The translations under genes were made by a program, and so were the position numbers. DNA of 64,000 nucleotides, taken from assembly GCA_905250125.1 (NCBI GenBank), contig CAJNOL010000314.1, forward strand, positions 92,712-156,711. Reading direction: 5' to 3'. Origin of the DNA: Rotaria sordida (Eukaryota; Rotifera; Eurotatoria; Philodinida; Philodinidae). Numbering within the stretch: the first letter of the stretch is position 1; the number at the start of each line of letters is the position of its first letter. Shown here piece by piece: positions 36,001-47,390 of this stretch. The notes below the pieces were generated by a model, which did not search any database, was not told where the DNA came from, and saw only the letters and a list, made by a program, of their open reading frames with translations.

Positions 36001-36740
36001 ATGAAATGTTTACTATTTGCAGCATATTGTAATTATTGAATATGATGCAAGTGAAAAATTCATCCTGCTAATGAAAAAGACTCCAGGTATTCCTTTTGTA
36101 CATTCAGCGATGAAAGAATGTCCAAAAAAATTCACGTCAGTAATCAGAAATAGTTGTTCTATTTCGATCTTGTATTTATGATTCGAATGATTTAGGTGAA
36201 AAATTGTTGTTGAAAAGAAAATTCATGTCTCATGTTTTGATCGTAGATTTATTTTTGCCGTTATTTAAGGTGAAGAGTAAAGTTCTCAATATGGTTGTTT
36301 TTTATTGTATGCCATTTGATTTGAAGTCTTTAATCGATCGAACGTTATTGTTGAGTGTTGCGATAATAATACTTTTTCTAAAGTGAGACGTCCTTGGATA
36401 CGTTTGATACTTAGAAACTGGGATATTTGTTTGAAAGTGAAAACGGGGTGTCATTTATTGCTTTCATGGTGAAGTTATTAGATAATGGACACATTGTACA
36501 AGTCTATTCTCTATATGTATTGAATGTATGCTCGGTTGATGAATTAAACAGTTGCATCCGTCTTTTACGACGGTTAGATAATTATTTTGTTTTCTACTCT
36601 TCATTTGTTCTATGGTGTAAACGAAGTGAGAAAAGGTGATGACGGTGTTTTTTCTTTTACATTGACGATTGAAAAAGAAAAAAGAAAAGTACATATTCAT
36701 CTCATGCTAGCTGATAGAATGACAATGATATGCATCTGTT
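33030..36740. other. gene desert upstream of PSME4
   Basis: The PSME4 promoter should lie at the left edge; no TATA box stands out. Across 33.6-35.0 kb the base composition is more even and short coding-like fragments appear in several frames, but none carries a signature I can name, so it may be a very old decayed gene or element. Frames at 33306-33581 and 35520-35834 lack any support. Confidence 0.4.
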
Positions 36741-36741
36741 C

Positions 36742-36876
36742 TAGGCAAAATTAGAAGTTAGGCAATATCTAAATTTGCCTAGGCGAAATTCGAATTTCAC
36801 TTCTGACTGATGAATATCTGGTCGATATTAGAATTCTAATCGTGTCTGATCAAAATTAGAATTTCAATTTTGCCTG
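36742..36876. repeat. imperfect inverted repeat built on AGGCAAAATT / AATTTTGCCT
   Basis: AGGCAAAATTAGAA near 36743 faces TTCAATTTTGCCT ending near 36875, and the interior repeats TAAATTTGCCTAGGCGAAATT and TTAGAATTCTAA. The whole can fold as nested hairpins. Confidence 0.45.
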
Positions 36877-39304
36877 CAACATATTCTAATTAAGCTATGC
36901 TCGCATGAGAACAATGCAATATGTGTTAATTGAATTGATCTCACTGTAGACTTGTGCGTGATGAAAACTTAGTTACATTCTTCTGATAATGCTGTGACGT
37001 CCAATAAAGTTGTAATTTTTTTTCTCCTATTAACGATCCTAGTGTATATGAATGAATGTGTTTCTTTTATGAAAGCATACATTTTACTATTTAAAATAAT
37101 ATTCAATATTCTAGTTATACAAGTGACTTGCTTCTTATATTTAGTTTTCTTTTACTTATTTTATATAATATTACTGATTCTTTCTCAAAATGTAATTGTG
37201 TTTTTATTTAAATTGCTTTATTCCTTTTTTAGTTCAACTTGACGATGGTTTCCGTTTCGCGCAAGCATTTTTGAGGATGTAGATGTGTGTGTCGGTGCAG
37301 AGAGAAAATCACTGATGCTCACTTCCATACCAACACCTTTTCAACGCTTGTTATCATTATATTAGAAATGAAATGAAAAATTTACGATCTCTTTACTGAT
37401 AAAACTAAACTCAGCAGTGAAGAAACTTATTGATTCTCAACAATATGAGAAGGCTTTAGATGTGTTCGATCAATAATTTGAAATATGTAAATGTTTTTCT
37501 GTTACTATGGCAATAAAAATATGTACCATACTACATGATTACCAACATGACATTACTGTTGAAAAACAAAATTTCATCAAATTCACTTAATAATCCCTAT
37601 ATTCAAACATCAATAATTCGCTTTGATAATGAGTCATTCATTTTTATCATTCACAATATGATCGTATAATACTAAAAATAAATCAGCACTCCTACGAACG
37701 GATATTTTTATATTTAGCCAAAATATCCTTTTCCATTTTCTAGGTTTTCTGTGTTACAATGCCTCCAGCTTAAATTTCTGTGAGGTCGGAATTTCGGCCT
37801 AAGGAATTTTCGGCTCGGTTCGAATTTCTGATCATTTTTCGGCCTGGGTCTAAAGTAATGAGAGAAACTTGGGTCCGGACTGAAATTCATGTAACCCGAA
37901 TTTCTATCCTTTGTATTTCTTACTTCAAACTATTATAATTTGCTTTTTTTTTCAATAATGGATATATATAGCGAGAAAGTACAGAGTTCACTGTATTGCA
38001 TGATACATTAATCATAAATAATAAATAGAAATCAAACAACAAAAAAAACATGAGAAAAAAATATAATATTTCTTTTTCACGACAACATACATTTTATCTA
38101 GATTGTAAGAAACGAAATACTTATATATATATGGAGGGCTGATCGTAATATACATCAGCTCCTTGGATAATAGCACATTTACGATATACACTGCTGATTT
38201 TCTCTTTCGATAATGAATAAAAAGTTGATGAAAGTAATGAAGGAAGATTTGTTGTTGTGAGTGGATTATAGCTTCGAACAGCTTCCTTAAATGAATGCCA
38301 AATTGATTATCTAGGTGATATTTAATATACACGATATTAGTCCAGTGTAGCTATAGACAGAGGAACAGATGAGAGGGAAACAGAGAAGCCAAATACAGAA
38401 TACAGAATAAATCTAATGTTTGTTTTAACTTCGATCTACGATATAACAAAATTTTCAGCAATTTGAAGCTAGTTTTGTTTTCAGAATTCTATTAATAATG
38501 TGTCATTCCTATGTTTTATCAGTCAGATAGACGGATTTATGAAAATGAACTTATGAATATTCAAACAATAATTGAACCTATGTCCATGACTATGTACAAA
38601 AACAATGAAAAGATAATAACTCTAATCATTCTTACTTCAGATTGTATTTTATATTATTTTTCATTATTTATGTCAGAACCGATTCAAAACTAATCTATTT
38701 TTAAGTTAATTATATATATGCATGCTGTTAGAAATTATAACTGATACATACATTTTCCGATAAACTTATTGTTATATAGATTTATTCGCATTACTTCATA
38801 AATAAACTTATTAATAACTAATAAATATTGGATTGTTTTACAAATCATTTTCTTGACTCGAGAATCAGATCTATATATTCAAATAACCATTTTAAATATC
38901 TTAGAAAACAAAGGTTTGATCTGTCATATTGTACTCGTTTTTTTTTGAATAAATGAAATTCTCATAAAGTTTGATATTTAAAATGAAAATTCAGATAGAA
39001 ATTTTGGCACCTAACATTGCCTTCGTGTATGACACACGAAAAATTTTTAGAGGAATACATTTCTGTGCAGTTCGTAATTTCGGTTTGGAGGAATGTGTAA
39101 GGATGGAGATGATGTCGCGCCCTACTATTTCTACGATATTTCATTAACCTTCACTATAACTTCATCACTACAAAGTTATTGAAATAATGGGACTATAACA
39201 GTTCACTACACCGCTCCACAAAAGGTATCTTACCTGACCTTTACAAAAGGTTCATGTAAACCTTGTCATCCTGGATCGAGCCCGCAGAACCTGAAAACTT
39301 CTTA
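36877..39304. other. intergenic, nothing recognised
   Basis: About 2.4 kb of AT-rich DNA. A GG-TTCGAATTTC/TCGG-CCTGGGTC patch at 37780-37910 resembles the GAACTGGGTCC block at 52.2 kb in wording. No gene supported. Confidence 0.4.
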
Positions 39305-39510
39305 GGAAACCGCGGTTTTCGTTGGTGCTCAGGAATCACTACTTGGCACGTCTTGTAAAAACCGCGGTTTCTACCGATTTTTGAGAAACGCGAAAGTCAG
39401 ACCTTTTATTCAGTTTTTTAAAACCGTTGATAACCGCGGTATTTCAACATCGTGACAATTGGTGGTTTCAAAAAACTGAATAAAAGGTGTGACTTTCGCG
39501 ATTTCAAAAA
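39305..39510. repeat. hairpin with three ACCGCGGT palindromes
   Basis: The arms 39385-39424 and 39464-39505 are inverted copies (GCGAAAGTCA, ACCTTTTATTCAGTTTTTT and its complement) with only a few mismatches, separated by about 40 nt. The eight-base palindrome ACCGCGGT occurs at 39309, 39361 and in the loop at 39433, in a region whose background is AT-rich. Confidence 0.65.
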
Positions 39511-40279
39511 CCAGCGACAACCGCTGTTAAAATGAGCGTGGTTTGTCACAGTTTTCCTTTATAAATTTTTCCGTAAAAGAGCAGACTGTTTCCAATTTTT
39601 ATATATCATTAAAGACAAAAAACGTCATCTAAAGAAGGAAACTAATGAAGATATTCAAAATTCCTTAAAGCTCTTTATAATGTGTTACGTTTATAATTTT
39701 CTCGAGTTCAATATGTTATTGAACAAAGGTGATTTCACGCTGTCACTCAGTATCTTTCTTGTTTATGATAGGAAAAGCACAATTATATATGGGGTGATGA
39801 ACAACACACTATGTTGGGAATATCCATACAGGATATAAGGAAAACTCCTAGCGAGCGCTAACATCGGTAAATGCCTAACTAGAGAATAGAAAGAGAAAGT
39901 GACATGTGTATATGTATATGTATATGACAGAAAGGATGACACATATATAATATTAAGAAAGAAGACAGAAGATCGCGCACATACACGATGAACAGAAAGA
40001 AAAGGAAAACAATTCATATTACTATCTAACCAGTGACAACTGGTCGTTCAAAGAAAATATTAATAAAAACAAAACACGTTGTATTTCAAAAAAGGTAAAA
40101 CCGTAATAATATTCTACTATGTATATTTCAGTTTTAATATGAATGTTTGTTTCAGTAGTACTGCATTTAACACACGTTCTGACGATAACAATAGTATAGA
40201 TGATAGATATAGTTAATATAAAAAAAACAGGTTTGAATGTTTTTTCTTCCATTGTTGTCATCATTGATATTGTTTTTTA
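39511..40279. other. intergenic, nothing recognised
   Basis: AT-rich flank of the decayed transposase; a TATATG-type microsatellite lies near 39905-39925. Confidence 0.4.
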
Positions 40280-42775
40280 ATTTCTAAGTTTGATATTGAT
40301 TGTTCTATTATTGGATTGCCTGATACAAACAATCAAACTCTTGATAATCGAGTATCAACAAACGCAATTATTCAGAAGCATACGACTGATATCCTAAGTT
40401 CAATTGAATGTCGAGAATTAGAAAAGAGAAACAAAGATTTATCAACTACAATAGATAGCTTAAACGAAGTTTTAAAAAAATGCATCAAGAGCGAAAGAAA
40501 ATAAAAGCAACGCATGCGTGCCAGTTATTCATAACATACCATGGATTTGACTAGTCAGTTTTCTAACGTTTTGTTTTTGAGAAAAACGTTTATACTATTA
40601 TTTTTACATTTTATAGTATATTATAGTTCCATTCCGAAGTATTATACTATACTTTCAATATCCCGAATGTATCAAGAGGTCTTCGTGAATTAATGTCTCA
40701 TTTAAAACAAAATATAACCCTACATTAGTTCAAGGTAGCCATTCGTTAATTTGTCCATCCTGTTTCATTAAAGGCTTAAATTCTCAAAATACGATCTCTG
40801 TCGATGTGGATCTGCTTCAGCTGATGTTTGTGCATCAACGTCAGTTTTTACTTACCTTTTCACGTCTCAAATCAATTCGATTATTGGACAGGAAAAATCT
40901 TGTATCATCGATATATGTATTTGCTCGATGTAACGATGTATGAAACTTCCGAGATCTATGGATTACGTGTGCTTGCATAAATGCGTTGTCTCAACGTAAA
41001 CGTTTCGAAATTTATAATATGTTAATATGGTCTATATCAACAGCAGATGAGAAAAAAAGGATTATTTAACAATATTAGAAGATATCGTAAAGAAATTAAA
41101 GTTTCTTCAGAATATAGATTCTGACATTGTTCTACTATCGAACATGATAGAAAATTAAAATAATTACACACATTTTCATGTATTTACTATCTCAACAGTT
41201 TATGATAAGCCTACTCAGTCACTCACTATGAATATAAAAGACTCAATGGGTATTCTAGTTATGGCTAGTGCTGTATAACAGGTTAGAATAACTTTATTGT
41301 TTTTAACTCATTCTCATTTTTTCTCACTTTTAATATGATGTAGTCATATGAACTTTGATGAAACTAGCTCTCCAGGCACAAGGTGCTTTATTCCTAACGG
41401 AAAAATTCCGGTGCTGATTTAGAATAATGCAACATAGAATGTATTTATGCAGGTTTTGGATGCATTAAGTTGTTTTAGGTAATTTATTTTTCTTTCAATG
41501 ATTTGTTTTCTGTTTAGAATTACGTAGAAAAAGACTCTATAGAAGATAAAATATGTGGACATTTAGGCCATGGTGGATTATATGAGCTCACATATTTTGA
41601 AATAAGGAAGAGTTTCTCCTTTGATTCTCTCCATAGTTTATATTCTGGAGTATTTGAAAGTATTGTACTTTTTCTTATTTAAATGATGAATAAGAAATTC
41701 TCACAGGAAAGTGAAAACTTTTTTCTTCATTATCCATATGCAAGTCTGCTAATGAAAAATCTAGCTCTTTATTATTCTAAAGATAATATTGTGAAGTTTC
41801 AGATAACACAAAAAAAAACAACTATATCTAATTTCATTTCATTGATTATAGATGATAGTATTAATTAGTTTGATTAGTATAATAAAATTGTTTAGTATTA
41901 GTACTTAGATTATTTAAATTGAAAGAGTTTTATTGATGTATGACTTATTTTCTTTGTATAATTCAACATGTCTGGAATATTTTCGCTTAATTGAGTCATC
42001 AAATGTTCAAAATGTATTCTAATTTGGCAATCGTACTATGAAATAAAATCTTACCTTTTCACAAGAATGTTCGTTACGTGGATAAAGATTATTAAGCACT
42101 GTATATAATTGATTGTATCGTCCTTTCTACTAATTTTCAAAAGTAGGACTATGAAACACTAAGATTGTACATGTGAAGATATTGTGCAATATTCTTGTAT
42201 GAGAATTATTTCCAGTTATAGACATATGAGAAAACAAACGACGTGATTGATCTTTCAACAATAGCTAGCGATGGAGAAACTGCTTCAGATTATTCATTAT
42301 CCATCTACAAATCAATTATGACATCCTTTACGATATTTTAAATTATGAAAACTGAACGAGCTTAGGAATACAATACTTTTCCAATTTAAGTATACTTCAG
42401 GTATTTTATTTATCCGATCCATTCAAGGCTTTTTCTTGTAGACTCTTTGAGCAGGTAATGAAAAGAAAATAGTACAAACATTTTCGATTATTAGTATATG
42501 CTATGATGTTTCCGAAATACAATAATTGACTAATAATCGACTGAATCAAATCAAAAGTCTTTTACATACATTTCTCAACCAGTTTTTATTGCCATAGGAT
42601 GAACGTATATTAATGATCACTTTCCCGTCATATTAATTTCATTCTTTTCTTTTGACTTTGAGAGGTACCAGAGGGTGTTTCCCATTGTACCTTCTCTCGT
42701 ACATATCCATCAAACATTATTTACATTTGGTCCATTCTATAATTATAGTACGTTTAATTTTGAAAGTATAAATCG
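40280..42775 (+). pseudogene. decayed tnp2/CACTA-like transposase gene
   Basis: Conserved blocks of this transposase-like family appear in the right order on the plus strand, scattered over different frames. Block 1 is a zinc-finger-like head HSLICPSCFIKGL followed one frame later by LCRCGSASADVCAS (40745-40860). Block 2 is VYDKPTQSLTMNIKDS (about 41200) and the nearby SPGTRCFIPNGKIP (about 41375). Block 3 is ELTYFEIRKSFSFDSLHSLYSGVF (41585-41655), quoted here only as a position guide in which SFDSLHSLYSGVF is the diagnostic part. Block 4 is FGPFYNYSTFNFES (42726-42767). Many stops and shifts lie between them. Intact relatives are DNA-transposon transposases. Terminal repeats were not found, so the element boundaries are unknown. 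The assignment to the CACTA/tnp2 group is from remembered motif order. Confidence 0.5.
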
Positions 42776-44602
42776 GTAAGTATGATTGAATGGTTACAAC
42801 ATAACGTGTATTGTTCAAACAATGAATAATAGTTATACGTAATAAGTCAGAAAGCCAGAAACAACTCAAACAAACAGATCTAATAAAAACTGCAAACCGA
42901 TATGTGCCCTTATTGCTACATACTTATAACCGATTTTCAATGCATTAACATAAATACTACCAAATTATAGAATCCACAAAAACAGTATTTGTCTTGAAAA
43001 CTCATCCACAAAACAAAGATGAACCAATGAACTCCGTCCTACTTAATATGCGTGCATCTTTCAGACGGTATCAGTAAATTTTTACATTTCATAGGAGACT
43101 TTATTTGCTTGACATTTTATACTGCTTTTTAATCATTACCAAAAAAAAGACATTTTCTCTTCATCTAACGAAGGTTCAATAATAATTAGCTTACTGTTTT
43201 TCTTGCTGATTAAGATCAATCGTAAAGCTTATATATAACTCAGCAATGGTTGTAACTATACAGTGAGGGACAATACACATATTATTTATTGTGCTTCTAT
43301 GAAGACGTCCCTTTCAACATTTCTAGTTCGATCAATAATCAAACGAATGACTCAACTTTCATATGTTCTGATGAATCAAAAAATCTTCATCTTGGAAAGT
43401 TATCAGTAGCATTGTATCCATTATTGATGAAGCGAGAATTGTTGGTTATGATTCTTTTTCATTTAATGAAACAAAATACCTAAATGACTTATAGATTTAT
43501 GAAATGTTGTTAATACTACCAAGAACTATTTCTATCCGTTGTAATTCAACTGAAGAAAAAGATTGTCTGTCGATTGGATAAAACTATGAATTTTATATGT
43601 CTTCAAATCTTCTAAAATCCACATAAATGTTATTGAAATAGTTACTATTAGGTACTGCTTAGAATAACTGATTGATTTTTTTTGTCTTTTTGATATTATA
43701 CATGCATATGTATTCAAGTGTTAGAGTTCTACATCGTAAATAGATCAGAATCAAATTTCAACGTTATGAAAATTAATACATGAATAAGTTAAACAATACA
43801 TGATGAGAACTGGCATACTCTAATGAACACAGGGGAACAAAAGTAGTCGAAGATTTTTAAGAAATCTTTTATGTTTTTTATTTTTAAAATATAATTTGTC
43901 ATTATGATAATAAATCAGAACGGTCTATCAACAAAAATTAACACATGAGATGGGTTCAATATAAACACAAATTATCGAATTAAAGATCTTGAGTTTAAAC
44001 GCGTTGAATTACTTTACAAAAATGAGAACTAACGAGTTATTATTCAATATAATAAAGCCTGGTTAGAAAAATACGCATAAAAATATGTTTTCTTGATGGA
44101 TCTTTTCGCGTTAATTCATGATGTTGTAAATAAACGCAGAAAAATTTCTGGAATTTGTAGTACACATTAGTAAGAAAACGTAAATCAAGGAAAGTTTTAC
44201 ATCCTTTAAAGTGTTTTTTTTTCAAGATTCTTATCTGAATAGATAGTTAAGTAAATGATACATGTGCTTTCATCGATAGTGAGATGGATGGAAATTAGAA
44301 CAGGGAGCCTTGCTAGAGTTTGGTAGATGAACTATTACCTTTGAGATCCTTCGTGTAGGTTCTTATTAATCAGGATCTTCTGAGTAGGACTTAAAACCTC
44401 AACCAGGAGTCATCTTGGTATCCGTGGCACACGAGGAGACATTTCAAATTCATACATGTCATGTGTACAAGTCGTCCCCGTTCCTGTATGCCTGCAGGCT
44501 ACCACAGTGTCACCTATATGGCTTCTGGTCGCACATGCGTGAATTGAATAGGAATGATATTCATTCTTCTTTGAATAGCCATTTCTGTTTAGTTCATCGT
44601 TA
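42776..44602. other. intergenic, possibly more of the decayed element
   Basis: A plus-strand frame at 43289-43483 could belong to the decayed transposase but has no recognisable motif. The remainder shows no gene or repeat. Confidence 0.35.
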
Positions 44603-44608
44603 TTTATT
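44603..44608 (-). terminator. poly(A) signal of the NHL gene
   Basis: AATAAA on the minus strand about 38 nt past the stop at 44646. Confidence 0.6.
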
Positions 44609-44645
44609 TGGTGATATGAAAACAAATTAAATCATGATAATCAGT

Positions 44646-45558
44646 TTAGACGACAGAATACCGTAGAATTCGATCATTCCCACAATCGGCGACATAGAGA
44701 TTGCCATGCCGATCGAATGATAAACCCATGGGACCATTCAATTGATTTGCTCCTTGCCCTCGGCCATTTCCACCAATAATGACAGTACCCTGTTTTGCTC
44801 CTTGGGGCCAGCACATCACTCGATTATTAAATGAATCTACCACATAGACAGTACCTAGTGGATCGACGAACAGTCCTTCGGGTTGCGACAGTTGGGTCAG
44901 AGCTTGCCCTTGGCCTTGGCCTCCAGCAACGATAATCCCTGCTGTTGCATCTTTATTCCATTTCGTCACACGATGATTGTGACGTTCCGACACGTAGACA
45001 GCCTGTTGTTTGTCGACGAAGATGTAGGTGGGAATATTGAGTTGATTGAGATTAGCACCTTTACCATTGCCACCAGCCACAACAATTCCCTTCTTGTCTC
45101 CCAATTGATACCGTCTGACTTCATTGTGTTTGGTGTCAGAGATATAAAGATATCTTTGATCGTCCATAGCCAATCCATAACAGCGAACATTGTCGAGAAG
45201 AATTTCTCCTTGATTGTGTCATTGCGACGAGACCATCGTAGGAGTCGTCGATTATCTCCATCACAGATCATGAGACTATCAGTAGCTTTGTCGATAATCA
45301 CATCGGTTGGTTGATTTAATTGATCCAATCGATTTCCTGGGCCACGATCACCAGCCATGACTTTTCCATGCTTACCACCCACCTTCCATTGAACGATACG
45401 ATTGTTGCCATTATCAGCGATAACCATCGTTTGATCATCATCAATGAAGAAACCGTGAGGAAAACAGAATTGATAGGAGGAATGACCATTTCCATAGCCT
45501 CCAGCAACGATCACTCCATTCTGTGCCCATTGAACATTGACTGGAGTATTGGATATCA
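44646..45558 (-). CDS. NHL-repeat six-bladed beta-propeller protein, main exon, with one frame break
   Basis: The exon starts after a TTGTAG acceptor at 45559-45561 and ends with TAA at 44646-44648. It encodes six NHL blades. Typical ones are VIVAGGYGNG...IADNGNNRIVQW, KVMAGDRGPGNRLDQLNQP, LYISDTKHNEVRRY, VVAGGNGKGANLNQL, IVAGGQGQGQALTQL and VIIGGNGRGQ...VADCGNDRILRY. NHL propellers bind proteins, carbohydrate or RNA; secreted and membrane-linked forms are abundant in bdelloids. A first exon with the start codon, and perhaps a signal peptide or membrane anchor, must lie upstream, but I could not place it. Near 45213-45217 the frame shifts by one base between SRRND and GEILLDNV; adding one A to an A run would restore it. 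The 528-nt downstream frame and the upstream one are otherwise clean. Confidence 0.82.
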
Positions 45559-46202
45559 CTACAATAAACAAAAAAGAAAGAAATCATCGTCGTTGTAGAA
45601 AAGATTCCCTCTCGGTAAAGAGCTACGAATGAGATGCTCGTCTTTGACGACACTTTGTATAACTTTCGAGAATGTTTTTGACAGTATACAGAGCATCTTT
45701 CGCTAACAAATCCTACACAAAAACGGGTTTTACAAAACCTGAGAAGGCTCTTTCTGTGGATGCAAACTCGTAAATTGTTTTGATTTTCTATTAAAATTAT
45801 ATTTCTATGATTTTAGAACGTTGGTGGTATTCTCTTCTTAGAGCTAATCATTCTTTTTTTCGACAGCATTAAAGTAAGGTGTCCTATAATTTTGAGATAT
45901 CTTGTACATCTATGCCATATAGACTAATCTACTTATACCTATATTCTTGGATCGAGAAAGAAAATTGTTAGCCAAAGAAGATTAAGCATAAAGAATAATC
46001 AGCTCAATGATATTCAGCACAAAAAAAAATTTACCGTAAATTGTTGAGCCTATTCAATGGTAGGAGTCATCAATAGCAATGATATTTTATACAATAAATG
46101 TGGAAACCTCGGATTTAAATCCGAGAGTTATGTGTACTTCAAAAAGTGAATGAGACAAATTGGTCATCCTACAATGTGTGGATATAAAAATTAGCCTGGC
46201 AA
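45559..46202. other. 5' flank of the NHL gene
   Basis: Should contain the missing first exon of the NHL gene; an ATG-started minus-strand frame beginning near 45695 is a candidate but does not join in a supported phase. Confidence 0.35.
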
Positions 46203-46415
46203 ACCCTTTCTATAAACACTTGAATTCTATTGGGTACTGCTCAACTAATAGGATTTTGGAGTGAATACAGCTCAGATTTGGACTCTTCGCCTTGAGTTAT
46301 CCTAAAAAACTCGTTTTTCCTATAATTTGATTTCTATTGGTCAGTGCTCAACCAATGGGGCTTCGAGTCAAGTGGATTACAGATTCGAGTTCTCCATCCT
46401 AGAAAGCCTCGAAGT
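46203..46415. repeat. two-copy tandem duplication, period about 107 bp
   Basis: TTCTATTGG-ACTGCTCAAC-AATAGG (46225) recurs as TTCTATTGG-CAGTGCTCAACCAATGG (46332), and the following TACAG-TC-GA-TTGG and TCCTA-AA--CTCG words also align. The copies are old. Confidence 0.55.
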
Positions 46416-46599
46416 ATTATCTCTGTGATTGGAAGATAGAGCTCGAATTGTGAATCGATTAGAGCGCAGACAAAAACAGAATCGATTTCCGTTTGTTTAT
46501 CTTTGCAATAGGTGAGCTAGCCATCTTGTTTCTTTATGTTTTATATACCATTTTGTAGCTCGTGAAATTCTCTATTGAATGGTGTATAATAGTTGGGGT

Positions 46600-46885
46600 T
46601 TTCTTTGACTATGATAGGGAAAGTGTTTTACGAAAGTGAGGATGGGTCGATTTTCCTATAGGAAGCCATAGGGAAAAAATGAGTATTTTTGGCAATAACT
46701 CAGGAACGGCTCGGCCAATTCTTCTCATCTTCGAACTCGACCGAGATATTGTTGAGACTAAACTGTATGGAAGATTTCATCGCGATCGGACTCTCCTTTC
46801 AAAAGTTATCGTGTAAACGGCCGGCCGGACGGACGGACACACTGACCGATTCTAGAGTGTACTCACTTTTTGAGTACACAAAGAT
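46600..46885. repeat. GC-rich patch with (GGAC)n and a GTGTACTC hairpin
   Basis: GGCCGGCCGGACGGACGGAC (46819-46838) is an island of high G+C, followed by a perfect eight-base stem GTGTACTC...GAGTACAC (46857-46879) with a seven-base loop. The upstream 200 bp is also unusually balanced in base composition. This combination suggests the end of a dispersed element, not a gene. Confidence 0.4.
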
Positions 46886-47390
46886 GGCCACTCAATATCT
46901 TGTTTGTTGCCAAGGATGGTCTTTTTTCTTTCATATTTCTTTTCTAAGCGTCTTGCTAGCATGAGTTTATACCTATGAATTATACCTTTATATGCTACTC
47001 ATTAGAAACTTTTAGAGAACGTTGAGTCTAATTATTTTGTTTAGTATTTATTAGCAGATTCAATAAAAGAAAACGAAACATTTTCACACCCATTTAAATA
47101 GTTTACTCTTACGTAAGAGCATCTTCGATGCACTCAACATTATAGTGTCATGCTACAGAAATATTGAAAGAAAGAAAGAAATATTAGTGCCATCGGAATC
47201 AAAAGTATCTAAAGCAATCTTAGAAGAAGATAAGATTCAAAAATAGAGCAGGTAATAATAGATGGCTATATCGATTTGTTTCGAATTGTCAAGTATTTCG
47301 GACATCTCGAACGGTCACTCGATGAGCAAAAACTAGAATTTCTTGATGGTATTCAAAATGACTTTTCATGAGCTTTTCTTTTCTAAGTTT
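46886..47390. other. intergenic, 3' flank of the ADP-ribosyltransferase gene
   Basis: A short GAAA-type microsatellite near 47165-47180. No canonical AATAAA lies close to the stop at 47391 on the minus strand. Confidence 0.4.

Noticed and set aside
44883-45314. Plus-strand open frames opposite the NHL gene
   Set aside because: They are antisense shadows of the NHL propeller coding sequence.
46689-46964. 91-codon plus-strand frame over the GGAC-rich island
   Set aside because: No coding texture beyond base composition and no splice or promoter context; better explained as part of a dispersed repeat.
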